From Bacillus sp. SLBN-46 (lineage in GTDB: Bacteria > Bacillota > Bacilli > Bacillales > Cytobacillaceae): a stretch of DNA of 64,000 nt. How positions within the stretch are numbered: position 1 is the first letter of the stretch; every line of letters begins with the position of its first letter. Positions 8,670 to 15,409 of the stretch are shown in pieces. A program made the position numbers and the translations under genes. The stretch is taken from positions 2,797,001 through 2,861,000 of the forward strand of contig NZ_JAVIZM010000001.1 in assembly GCF_031453555.1 (NCBI RefSeq), in the 5' to 3' direction. Below the pieces are notes generated by a model. It ran no database searches, was not told the DNA's origin, and saw nothing but the letters and a program-made list of their open reading frames with translations.

Positions 8670-9512
8670 ATGATGGAACAATCCATTGAAAGCTATATCA
8701 AAAATTTGGTAAGAGATGTCATTGGTCAGTCTCTAGGTGAACTTCAGCTTCAAAACGATCGGCAAACCTATGTCATTGCCAATTGGAAAATGAATAAAAA
8801 TCTAGCTGAGACTGCTGAATTCTTCCAAAAAATAAAAAGTAGTAATGATGTTTCAGTAGTTGTTTGTCCTCCGACACAGCTCCTGTATCCAGCCCATCTT
8901 TTTATCAACCAATCAAAGAAGCCCATTGGGTTGGGTGGGCAAAACGTACATTGGGCAGATAAAGGTGCCTATACAGGGGAAACATCCATCAGTATGTTAA
9001 AGGATGTGGGCTGTGATTATTGTATCATCGGACACTCCGAAAGAAGACAATATGCAGGTGAAGATGATCAACTAATTAATCTAAAGGTTAAGCAGGCGAT
9101 TCAGGCTGGCATTACCCCCATTATCTGTATTGGAGAAACACTAGAAGAAAAAAATTCAATGCAAACAGAACAAGTTTTATCAACCCAGCTATTCGGTGCA
9201 TTGAAAGAAATTGCTTCCAGCAATTTTATTCTAGCGTATGAACCGGTATGGGCAATTGGAACAGGTCAATCTGCTACAGCTGAACTTGCCCAGCAAACCC
9301 ATTCTTACATTCGATCAATTTTAACAAATATGATTGGACAAAAAGCAGAAAACATCTCGATTCTTTACGGTGGATCTGCAAATGAAAGCAATGCAGCCGA
9401 GTACAGTGCAATGCCTGATATCGATGGTGTTCTTGTAGGAGGAGCTAGCTTACATGCACATTCATTTGATGCAATTATCAATGTATTTGCCAAAGGAGAA
9501 CAAAATCAATGA
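8670..9512 (+). CDS. tpiA: Triosephosphate isomerase with BMC encapsulation helix
   Basis: A 280-residue TIM whose catalytic residues are all present: Asn38 and Lys40 in ANWKMN, His122 in IIGHSERR, Glu191 in AYEPVWAIGTG, and the phosphate-binding LYGGSAN. Ordinary TIMs start about five residues before the NWKMN motif. This one carries some 33 extra residues, of which SIESYIKNLVRDVIGQSL is an amphipathic helix like the tags on the other BMC enzymes. It interconverts glyceraldehyde-3-phosphate and DHAP. In a DERA-containing shell it would pull the unfavourable aldol cleavage forward. A second ATG at 8673 is better spaced from AGGGG. A housekeeping tpiA presumably lies elsewhere in gapA-pgk-tpi order. 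Confidence 0.9.
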   Translation: MMEQSIESYIKNLVRDVIGQSLGELQLQNDRQTYVIANWKMNKNLAETAEFFQKIKSSNDVSVVVCPPTQLLYPAHLFINQSKKPIGLGGQNVHWADKGAYTGETSISMLKDVGCDYCIIGHSERRQYAGEDDQLINLKVKQAIQAGITPIICIGETLEEKNSMQTEQVLSTQLFGALKEIASSNFILAYEPVWAIGTGQSATAELAQQTHSYIRSILTNMIGQKAENISILYGGSANESNAAEYSAMPDIDGVLVGGASLHAHSFDAIINVFAKGEQNQ

Positions 9513-9964
9513 AAAAAGTGGCAATCGGTTGCGACCATGGTGGATACGAACTTAAAGAAAAATTAAAAGCCTATTTAACAGAATTAGGCTATGAATATTT
9601 AGATTATGGATGTAAGGCCAATGAATCAGTAGATTATCCGGACATCGCTTTCCTTGTAGGTGAAACAGTCGCTACAAATGAAGAGTATGTAGGGATTATG
9701 ATAGATGGAGTCGGCGTTGGCAGCGGAATGGTATTAAATAAAATACCAGGTGTACGCGGTGCCGTTTGCTGGGATTTATCATCGGTAATAAACAGCCGTG
9801 AACATAATAATGCAAATGTGCTATCCATCGGCGGTCAATTTATTGGTGAAGGTCTTGCCAAGCAATTAGTAAAAACATGGTTGGATACAGATTTTGCTGG
9901 CGGACGTCATGACCGTCGAGTAACGAAAATCATGGAAATAGAAAGCCGTTTCTTAGGGCGTTAA
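9509..9964 (+). CDS. RpiB/LacAB-family sugar-phosphate isomerase-like protein with Cys66 replaced by Asp
   Basis: A 151-residue RpiB-family protein whose start overlaps the TIM stop (ATGA). The N-terminal phosphate-site GCDHGG (Asp9, His10), the NKIPGVRGAVC segment and SREHNNANVLSIGG with His99 are kept. Where E. coli RpiB has the catalytic ICGTGVG (Cys66, Thr68), this protein reads IDGVGVG, with Asp66 and Val68. The Glu used instead of Cys by the M. tuberculosis type is also not seen. It may act on another sugar phosphate, use Asp as base, or be non-catalytic like one LacAB subunit. It has no encapsulation helix. An RpiB homologue next to DERA is typical of SPU-type BMC loci. Confidence 0.82.
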   Translation: MKKVAIGCDHGGYELKEKLKAYLTELGYEYLDYGCKANESVDYPDIAFLVGETVATNEEYVGIMIDGVGVGSGMVLNKIPGVRGAVCWDLSSVINSREHNNANVLSIGGQFIGEGLAKQLVKTWLDTDFAGGRHDRRVTKIMEIESRFLGR

Positions 9965-10011
9965 ATTTTTCTAAAGATGCCTTAAAGGAATTCTAGAAAG
10001 CAGGTTTTAAA

Positions 10012-10284
10012 ATGTTTGTAGCCAAAGTGATTGGAAATATGGTCTGTACACATAAAAATGAAAATTTAAAAGGGTTAAAGCTTCTGATTGTTCAACCAGT
10101 AGATGATCAATTGAATGATAAAGGCAAACCACTTGTGGCTATAGATACGATTGGACAATCAGGAGAAGGAGACCTCGTTTACTTAGCAAAAAGCAGAGAA
10201 TCTTCCTTACCACTAAACAAAGATTTGGTCCCGTCAGACGCGGGGATATTAGGAATTATCGACTACTATAATGTAACTAAATGA
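10012..10284 (+). CDS. BMC-P pentameric shell vertex protein (second copy)
   Basis: A 90-residue EutN/CcmL-type protein (MFVAKVIGNMVCTHKNENLKGLKLLIVQPV, AIDTIGQSGEGDLVYLAKSRESS, AGILGIIDYYNV). It is more diverged in the loop after the central strand than the other two copies. It starts 47 bases after the RpiB-like gene, with AAAGCAGG upstream. Together with 6537 and 10575 this makes three distinct vertex proteins in one operon. Confidence 0.88.
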   Translation: MFVAKVIGNMVCTHKNENLKGLKLLIVQPVDDQLNDKGKPLVAIDTIGQSGEGDLVYLAKSRESSLPLNKDLVPSDAGILGIIDYYNVTK

Positions 10285-10299
10285 ATGGAGGAAATATAA

Positions 10300-10575
10300 A
10301 TGAGTAACGCATTAGGAATGATCGAAACAAAAGGTTTAGTAGGAGCTATTGAAGCAGCAGACGCAATGACAAAAGCAGCAAACGTGACATTACTTGGAAA
10401 AGTAAATGTGGGCGGAGGCTTAGTATGTGTAATGGTTCGTGGTGATGTTGGTGCAGTAAAAGCAGCAACTGAAGCAGGTGCGGATGCAGCTGGGCGTGTT
10501 GGAGAATTCTTATCAGTTCATGTAATCCCAAGACCACACTCAGATATCGAGAAAATTCTTCCTGTAGCAAAATAA
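10300..10575 (+). CDS. BMC-H hexameric shell protein (second copy)
   Basis: A 91-residue PduA-like [45 protein letters not shown], and [17 protein letters not shown]. It is close to the core of the 8281 gene but differs at the hexamer pore: the loop reads NVGGG here against LVGAG there, and a Cys follows the pore strand. Different pores suggest selectivity for different metabolites. A TGGAGG stands upstream of the start, and the stop overlaps the next start by one base. Confidence 0.92.
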   Translation: MSNALGMIETKGLVGAIEAADAMTKAANVTLLGKVNVGGGLVCVMVRGDVGAVKAATEAGADAAGRVGEFLSVHVIPRPHSDIEKILPVAK

Positions 10576-10838
10576 TGAAACTAGCAAAAGTAGTAGGGAA
10601 TGTCGTTTCAACGATTAAAACACCCAGTCATCAAAATAAAAAGCTCATGGTTGTCATCCCAGTTGACGCATCAGGTAAAGAATGCGGTGATGCAATGATT
10701 GCGTTTGACCGCTTTCATGCAGGGGTTGGCGATTATGTGCTGATACTAGAAGAGGGTGGATCGGCAAGAGATATTTTAGAAGACCCAAAAGGTTCTTTTG
10801 ATGCGGTCATTGCCGGTATCGTTGATCGATTACATTAA
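10575..10838 (+). CDS. BMC-P pentameric shell vertex protein (third copy)
   Basis: An 87-residue EutN/CcmL-type protein ([64 protein letters not shown]). It overlaps the preceding BMC-H stop by one base, which implies translational coupling of a hexamer and a pentamer subunit. No tandem-domain BMC-T gene follows. Confidence 0.9.
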   Translation: MKLAKVVGNVVSTIKTPSHQNKKLMVVIPVDASGKECGDAMIAFDRFHAGVGDYVLILEEGGSARDILEDPKGSFDAVIAGIVDRLH

Positions 10839-10853
10839 TGTGAGGTGAGCACG

Positions 10854-11660
10854 ATGCAAATTGAAGCATTGGTTGAACAAATAACAAATCAAATTATGCA
10901 GCAATTAACGAATAAAGAAGAGTTAAAAGAAGTAAAACCTGTTTCTTCTGGAAACGTAACATATAAAGAAGGTTCTTCATCTAACATCATTACAGGTCCT
11001 TCTGTAGCTAGAATGATTGACCACACACTATTAAAGCCTGAAGCATCTAAAGAGCAAGTTGTGAAGCTTTGTGAAGAAGCGAAAGAACATAAATTTGCCA
11101 CAGTATGTGTAAATCCTTACTGGGTTTCAACAGCTGCAAAAGAACTTAAAGGCTCTAGTGTGGGTATTACAACAGTAGTTGGCTTTCCATTAGGTGCCAC
11201 AAGCACATTTGTCAAAATTGCTGAAACACGCGATGCAATCGCCAATGGTGCAACTGAGATTGATATGGTAATCAACATTGGTGCGCTTAAATCAGGTGAT
11301 TTCGAAACAGTGAAAAAGGACATCGAAGGTGTTGTGTTAGCTGCGAAAGGTCATGCTCCTGTAAAAGTAATCATCGAAACAGGACTTCTTGAAATTGAAG
11401 AAAAGAAAAAGGCTTGTATTTTAGCAAAAATGGCTGGCGCAGATTTCGTGAAAACCTCAACTGGTTTTGGCCCTGGTTGTGCTACAGCGGAAGACATCAA
11501 GTTAATGCGTGAAGCTGTAGGACCAGACTTGGGAGTAAAAGCATCTGCTTGTGTTAGAGATTTAGATACAGCTAGAAAATTAATTCAAGCTGGTGCAACG
11601 AGAATTGGTGCTAGCTCAAGTATTGCCATCATTACTGGCGGTCAGGGAACTGGATACTAA
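10854..11660 (+). CDS. deoC: Deoxyribose-5-phosphate aldolase (DERA) with BMC encapsulation helix
   Basis: A 268-residue class I aldolase that cleaves 2-deoxyribose-5-phosphate into acetaldehyde and glyceraldehyde-3-phosphate. The Schiff-base lysine is Lys200 in [11 protein letters not shown], the second active-site lysine is Lys229 in [10 protein letters not shown], and the aspartate of EIDMVINIG is present. About 45 residues precede the canonical [10 protein letters not shown] start: a tag helix ([17 protein letters not shown]) and a linker. A GTG at 10845 is in frame, but GAGGTG at 10842-10847 fits ATG 10854. It is the last gene of the operon and defines its probable substrate. No deoxyribokinase, phosphopentomutase or nucleoside phosphorylase is in the window. 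Confidence 0.92.
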   Translation: MQIEALVEQITNQIMQQLTNKEELKEVKPVSSGNVTYKEGSSSNIITGPSVARMIDHTLLKPEASKEQVVKLCEEAKEHKFATVCVNPYWVSTAAKELKGSSVGITTVVGFPLGATSTFVKIAETRDAIANGATEIDMVINIGALKSGDFETVKKDIEGVVLAAKGHAPVKVIIETGLLEIEEKKKACILAKMAGADFVKTSTGFGPGCATAEDIKLMREAVGPDLGVKASACVRDLDTARKLIQAGATRIGASSSIAIITGGQGTGY

Positions 11661-11700
11661 TTAATTAACGAGTAAATGAAAGTTGTCATGTTCAAAGAAT

Positions 11701-11745
11701 AGTCGAGAGGCGGATCTTCTTTACATTTGGGTCTGTCTCTCGACT
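11701..11745 (+). terminator. Hairpin after deoC, probable operon terminator
   Basis: Arms AGTCGAGAG (11701-11709) and CTCTCGACT (11737-11745) extend inward with further pairing, followed by a T-rich stretch. The loop is long and the T tract interrupted, so termination may be partial. Confidence 0.6.
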
Positions 11746-11771
11746 TTCTATTCCTCTTAATCTAAAAAGTA

Positions 11772-11800
11772 TTGAAAATTTTTAGATAGTTTACTATAAT
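11772..11800 (+). promoter_or_regulatory. SigA-type promoter of the small XRE gene
   Basis: TTGAAA (11772-11777) and TATAAT (11795-11800) are spaced by 17 bp. The cre box begins 14 bp after the -10 hexamer, at or just after the start of transcription. Confidence 0.7.
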
Positions 11801-11813
11801 TATATTTACAAAA

Positions 11814-11827
11814 TGTAATCGCTTACA
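11814..11827 (+). promoter_or_regulatory. CcpA cre box at the XRE gene promoter
   Basis: TGTAATCGCTTACA is a complete match to TGWAANCGNTNWCA and is palindromic apart from the middle. Its place just after the predicted transcription start suggests repression by CcpA. Confidence 0.75.
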
Positions 11828-11846
11828 TACACGAGGAGTGTTTATC

Positions 11847-12047
11847 ATGAACAATATTGGACATCAACTAAAGAAAATAAGAGTAAATCGAGAAATTGAA
11901 ATTGAAAGACTTGCCTCTTTATCTGGTTTAGATGCCGACCTCATTACTGCAATAGAGGATGGCGAGCTTGATGTACAAATATCAACCTTAGCTAAAATTT
12001 CAGAAGCATTAAACTGCTCTTTCTCCATTGGAGATGTGTCAATCTAA
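11847..12047 (+). CDS. Small XRE-family helix-turn-helix protein
   Basis: A 66-residue single-domain Cro/CI-type protein: IGHQLKKIRVNREIEIERLASLSGL, then ITAIEDGELDVQISTLAKISEALNC. It consists of the five-helix DNA-binding domain and nothing else, as in SinR-like or Xre-like regulators without an oligomerisation tail. GAGGAG at 11833-11838 fixes ATG 11847; a GTG at 11838 is in frame but lies in that site. A consensus promoter and a perfect cre box precede it and a strong terminator follows, so it is monocistronic and probably carbon-controlled. Its targets are unknown. Regulation of the adjacent BMC operon is possible but not shown. Confidence 0.75.
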   Translation: MNNIGHQLKKIRVNREIEIERLASLSGLDADLITAIEDGELDVQISTLAKISEALNCSFSIGDVSI

Positions 12048-12055
12048 TTCACTTA

Positions 12056-12080
12056 AAATCGCCTTTAAGGCGATTTTTTT
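12056..12080 (+). terminator. Rho-independent terminator after the XRE gene
   Basis: AATCGCCTT and AAGGCGATT arms are followed by seven T. Confidence 0.9.
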
Positions 12081-12090
12081 ATGTAAAAAG

Positions 12091-12131
12091 CAAATTGACT
12101 CATAGGGAAGGGATCTCTATGAGTCAATTTG
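12091..12131 (-). terminator. Terminator of the minus-strand acidic protein gene
   Basis: A perfect 15-bp inverted repeat, CAAATTGACTCATAG (12091-12105) and CTATGAGTCAATTTG (12117-12131), is followed on the minus strand by CTTTTT. It faces the XRE terminator. Confidence 0.8.
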
Positions 12132-12139
12132 TTTATCGA

Positions 12140-12853
12140 CTATCTAAATCTTTTCTTTCTTGGTCTAAAGCGATAATTATCATCACTTTCAAACACATTG
12201 ATATTACCATCTAGATTTTCATTATATCTATATCCCATATCAGAATCTAAATCTCTATCTTCTTCTTCAACAAAATTTGCATCATCGCTTCCATTTTCAA
12301 TTTCAACTTCAACATTCTTATTGTCAACTTCTTCTTGTTTTTGGTCTTCAACTATAATATTATCAATTTTATCATCTACAGGTACGTCCGCTTTGCTTAC
12401 CTCTTTTTTAGTCAAAAGCTCTTCATCAATGTTAGAAAAATGGTCACCTACTTCCTCAATAACCTCTTCGTTTTCAACAGAGTTTCCAAGTTTTTCTTTT
12501 TGAATTTTGTCAAGGGCGTCCTTTCTCCTGACGGCTATCCCAATTATCTCATCAATCAGAGCCGTGAATTGCTCAAAGTCGACATTATTTTCACCACTAT
12601 TTTGTATTACACTAAGAAAATCATCATAAAAAATTAGAAACTCTTTTTCGTACTTTTCGCGATCCATTTCTCTAAAGCTGGTTCCATTAGTCCGAATAAA
12701 ACCAAGGATTAACTTTGAAATGACTGAAGATGTTGCTTTTAGTTTTACATGATCAACTTCAGCATCACTGTTTAGATAGTAATTAATATCTCGAAGTGTT
12801 TGATAATAGCTCTTAAAATTCCAAGTAATTTCTAAGTAATTTAATTTACTCAT
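12140..12853 (-). CDS. Acidic protein of unknown function, divergent from an SF1 helicase
   Basis: I do not recognise this 237-residue protein. The first 125 residues look helical and globular (NYLEITWNFKSYYQTLRDIN, FLIFYDDFLSVIQNSG, FEQFTALIDEIIGIAVRRKD). The remaining 110 residues are rich in Glu, Asp, Asn and Val and are probably disordered. The protein ends in a basic patch, RFRPRKKRFR. That charge layout suggests binding to a basic partner or nucleic acid. AAGGAGG precedes ATG 12853. It shares a 100-bp divergent promoter region with the helicase at 12957, so a common process is possible. No signal peptide or membrane segment is visible. Confidence 0.7.
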   Translation of the reverse strand: MSKLNYLEITWNFKSYYQTLRDINYYLNSDAEVDHVKLKATSSVISKLILGFIRTNGTSFREMDREKYEKEFLIFYDDFLSVIQNSGENNVDFEQFTALIDEIIGIAVRRKDALDKIQKEKLGNSVENEEVIEEVGDHFSNIDEELLTKKEVSKADVPVDDKIDNIIVEDQKQEEVDNKNVEVEIENGSDDANFVEEEDRDLDSDMGYRYNENLDGNINVFESDDNYRFRPRKKRFR

Positions 12854-12956
12854 ATGGACATTCCTCCTTATTTTACAACCGCCAAAATTCTCCTTTTGTT
12901 TTAGGGCTATAAATAGACTATTCTTATTAAGAGGTAAATGTTAAAGGAAGAGAAAA

Positions 12957-15203
12957 ATGACAAATACAATATCATACATAAGAGAATGGCAGCAGGCACT
13001 GCAAAATGAAATCATTTATTTAAAAAAATACGGTAGTAATAAATTTCTTGTCACCAATGGGAGACTGCTGTCAACAGAAGGTTCCTATACGTATTACTTT
13101 GATACATCAGGACCTTCACAAATTCCTGTAGGTTCTAACATTAGGATCGAATGGGGAAGCATGAAACAAAATGGACGTGTGCTTTCTTCTGAGGGAAGAG
13201 GGGTAATGGTTGACTTAGAAAAGTCATTTGGCGATTTAATCCCGGAAGCCTATCTGTTTCATGATCCGTGGGAACTGCTTGAACATCTTATCGAACGGCT
13301 AGATGATATCAAAAAGAACAAACAAAAGCGTCTTCGTGTCAAAAAATTGATGGATCCATCCATGCCAGCGAAACATCCGATTGAAAAGATAAAAAGCAAT
13401 GTACACGAGTTAGTTCTACGGTCAAAATATAATCCCATAACTTTTGTTTGGGGTCCCCCGGGAACAGGAAAAACCTATACCTTAGCACGTGTGGCGGCTA
13501 ATAAATACTTTCAGGATAAACGGGTTCTGGTATTATCTCATAGTAACCAAGCAGTAGACGTGTTAATTAGTGAAGTTACCTCTTTTTTAAAAAAGAAAAA
13601 CCGCTTTCGTGAAGGAGAGGTACTACGCTATGGGGGAAATACAGGTGGACTACATTCCAATCATGAAGCCATCACTACGAGTCAACTTCTTCAGCTCCAT
13701 AGTCCTATGCTAGCTGAAGAGAAGGATATGCTGACGGAAGAAAGAAGGAAGCTAAAGCAGGATTTGGCCCGCTCCTTTAGTAAGCGAGATACAAATTACC
13801 TTTTAGAGTTAGAGACAAAAATGGCACGAGTGCTTGATAAAATCCGACAAAAAGAAATCGAATTCATAAAGGATGCATATGTAGTTGGGGCAACCCTTGC
13901 AAAAGCAGCATCCGATTCCGCCATTTTTGAAAAAGAGTTTGACGTTATCATCCTTGATGAAGCCAGTATGGCCTATGTACCACAGGCTGCCTTTGCTGCT
14001 TCACTCGGGAAACGTGTGATAATTTGCGGTGACTTTAAGCAATTGCCGCCGATTGCTTCTTCACGGGATCACTTAGTAAGTACATGGCTAAAGGAGGACA
14101 TCTTTCATCGATCAGGTGTTGTTGAATGGGTAAATGAGGGCAGACTCCACCCCCATCTTTTTTTATTAAAAGAGCAAAGGAGAATGCATCCTGATATATC
14201 AGCCTTCACTAACAAGTATATATATCATTCACTAGTTGGTGACCATGAGAGTGTCCACTCTAGCAGGAATAGTATGGTTGAAAAAGCACCTTTTCAGGGC
14301 CGTGCCTCTGTTCTTATTGATACCAGCTATACAGGTAGGCATTGTATACAAGAGCGAACATCTCATTCTCGAATGAATCCATGGCAAGTATTATTGTCGT
14401 TCCAATTAATTCATGAATCCTACCTGGCTGGATTTCAGTCGATTGGTTATGTAACTCCATACCGTGCTCAAGCTCAGCTGATGAATCTGCTATTAGAAGA
14501 TATTTATGAAAAGGAACGAGTTTCAGCCGATCTTATTGCAGCAACCGTCCATCGCTTTCAAGGCAGTGAACGTGATGTGATGATTTTTGACACCGTCGAT
14601 AGCGACCCTCAAACCCGTGCAGGCATGCTTCTTACTGGCAAAGATAGTGAACGATTAATCAATGTAGCAATCACAAGAACGAAGGGTAAGTTTATTCATG
14701 TTAGCAATCGTTCATTTATTCGTAATCATGTGTATACTGGAAAAACACTGAGAAAGTTGGTGGAACACCAAGAGCTTCGCCAACAATTGGTTGGCACAGT
14801 GGATATCGGTAAGTGGCTTCGGAATCAGCACCCACGATTGCAATGGATGCACGGACGTAAGCTTGATAGGGTATTTAAAGATATCGAAATGGCTAGGAGG
14901 TCAATTGTGATTTCTTTACCATCCCAAACGGTTCTAACGGAAGAATGGAGGGAGAGGTTAAGAAATCGAGCACAACAGGTGAACTTAACGATAATTTCGG
15001 ATGATGAATGGCCGGAGCTTTTGGTAAATGAAAGAGTAGACGAGGGTTTGTCGTTTCCATTTATCGTCATCGATCAACGGTTTCTTTGGTTGGGGTTGCC
15101 TTTAGAAGGGCTGAAAGGTGTTAAACCGCCATACATTGCGGTAAGACTTGATTCCGAGAAAGTATCCGAATATCTTTTAGGGCAGTTTATGAAAAAAGAG
15201 TAG
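12957..15203 (+). CDS. Superfamily 1 DNA/RNA helicase (UPF1/IGHMBP2-like)
   Basis: A 748-residue SF1B-type helicase. Walker A is GPPGTGKT (166-173), motif II is ILDEASM with Asp334-Glu335, motif III is CGDFKQLPPI, motif IV region EQRRMHPDI, motif V VHRFQGSERDV and motif VI NVAITRTKGKF. About 160 residues precede the motor and could be an OB-like substrate domain. After the motor, some 120 residues (from about 630) resemble a PLD-like or C-terminal accessory domain. The family unwinds or translocates on single-stranded nucleic acid with ATP; the cellular role here is unknown. It is transcribed away from the acidic protein gene and its 3' end faces the 21-bp repeat array. Confidence 0.82.
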   Translation: MTNTISYIREWQQALQNEIIYLKKYGSNKFLVTNGRLLSTEGSYTYYFDTSGPSQIPVGSNIRIEWGSMKQNGRVLSSEGRGVMVDLEKSFGDLIPEAYLFHDPWELLEHLIERLDDIKKNKQKRLRVKKLMDPSMPAKHPIEKIKSNVHELVLRSKYNPITFVWGPPGTGKTYTLARVAANKYFQDKRVLVLSHSNQAVDVLISEVTSFLKKKNRFREGEVLRYGGNTGGLHSNHEAITTSQLLQLHSPMLAEEKDMLTEERRKLKQDLARSFSKRDTNYLLELETKMARVLDKIRQKEIEFIKDAYVVGATLAKAASDSAIFEKEFDVIILDEASMAYVPQAAFAASLGKRVIICGDFKQLPPIASSRDHLVSTWLKEDIFHRSGVVEWVNEGRLHPHLFLLKEQRRMHPDISAFTNKYIYHSLVGDHESVHSSRNSMVEKAPFQGRASVLIDTSYTGRHCIQERTSHSRMNPWQVLLSFQLIHESYLAGFQSIGYVTPYRAQAQLMNLLLEDIYEKERVSADLIAATVHRFQGSERDVMIFDTVDSDPQTRAGMLLTGKDSERLINVAITRTKGKFIHVSNRSFIRNHVYTGKTLRKLVEHQELRQQLVGTVDIGKWLRNQHPRLQWMHGRKLDRVFKDIEMARRSIVISLPSQTVLTEEWRERLRNRAQQVNLTIISDDEWPELLVNERVDEGLSFPFIVIDQRFLWLGLPLEGLKGVKPPYIAVRLDSEKVSEYLLGQFMKKE

Positions 15204-15309
15204 AAATTGCGGCGTTTTTAGCTTCAGTTTCTACTCTTATATACAAATTTTCTATATTTGAGGTAATCCAGCCAGAAAAATTATTTCTTCTGATTAAAAT
15301 GTTAAATTT

Positions 15310-15403
15310 ATTATCGAATTTTGAGAGTTTATTCGCGAATTATTGCTTTTTATTCGCGAATTCTTATTAGGTATTCGCGAATATGATAAGTTTATTCGCG
15401 AAT
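15310..15403. repeat. Array of five ATTCGCGAAT palindromes with exact 21-bp period
   Basis: ATTCGCGAAT lies at 15331, 15352, 15373 and 15394, and a degenerate copy ATTATCGAAT at 15310. Every start-to-start distance is 21 bp. The spacers differ in sequence. The array fills the gap between two convergent genes and ends 7 bp before the stop of the MFS gene. The 206 bases 15204-15409 hold no gene. Confidence 0.85.
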
Positions 15404-15409
15404 CCAATT

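Noticed and set aside
11175..11323. Open frames antisense to the BMC enzyme genes
   Set aside because: They lack ribosome binding sites and lie wholly inside well-supported genes on the other strand.
15310..15403. First 21-bp array as a CRISPR or as a heptad-repeat peptide gene
   Set aside because: The conserved unit is only 10 bp and the spacers are 11 bp, far below CRISPR size. A frame reading FIRE-type heptads exists, but it has a stop just upstream and no start or ribosome binding site.
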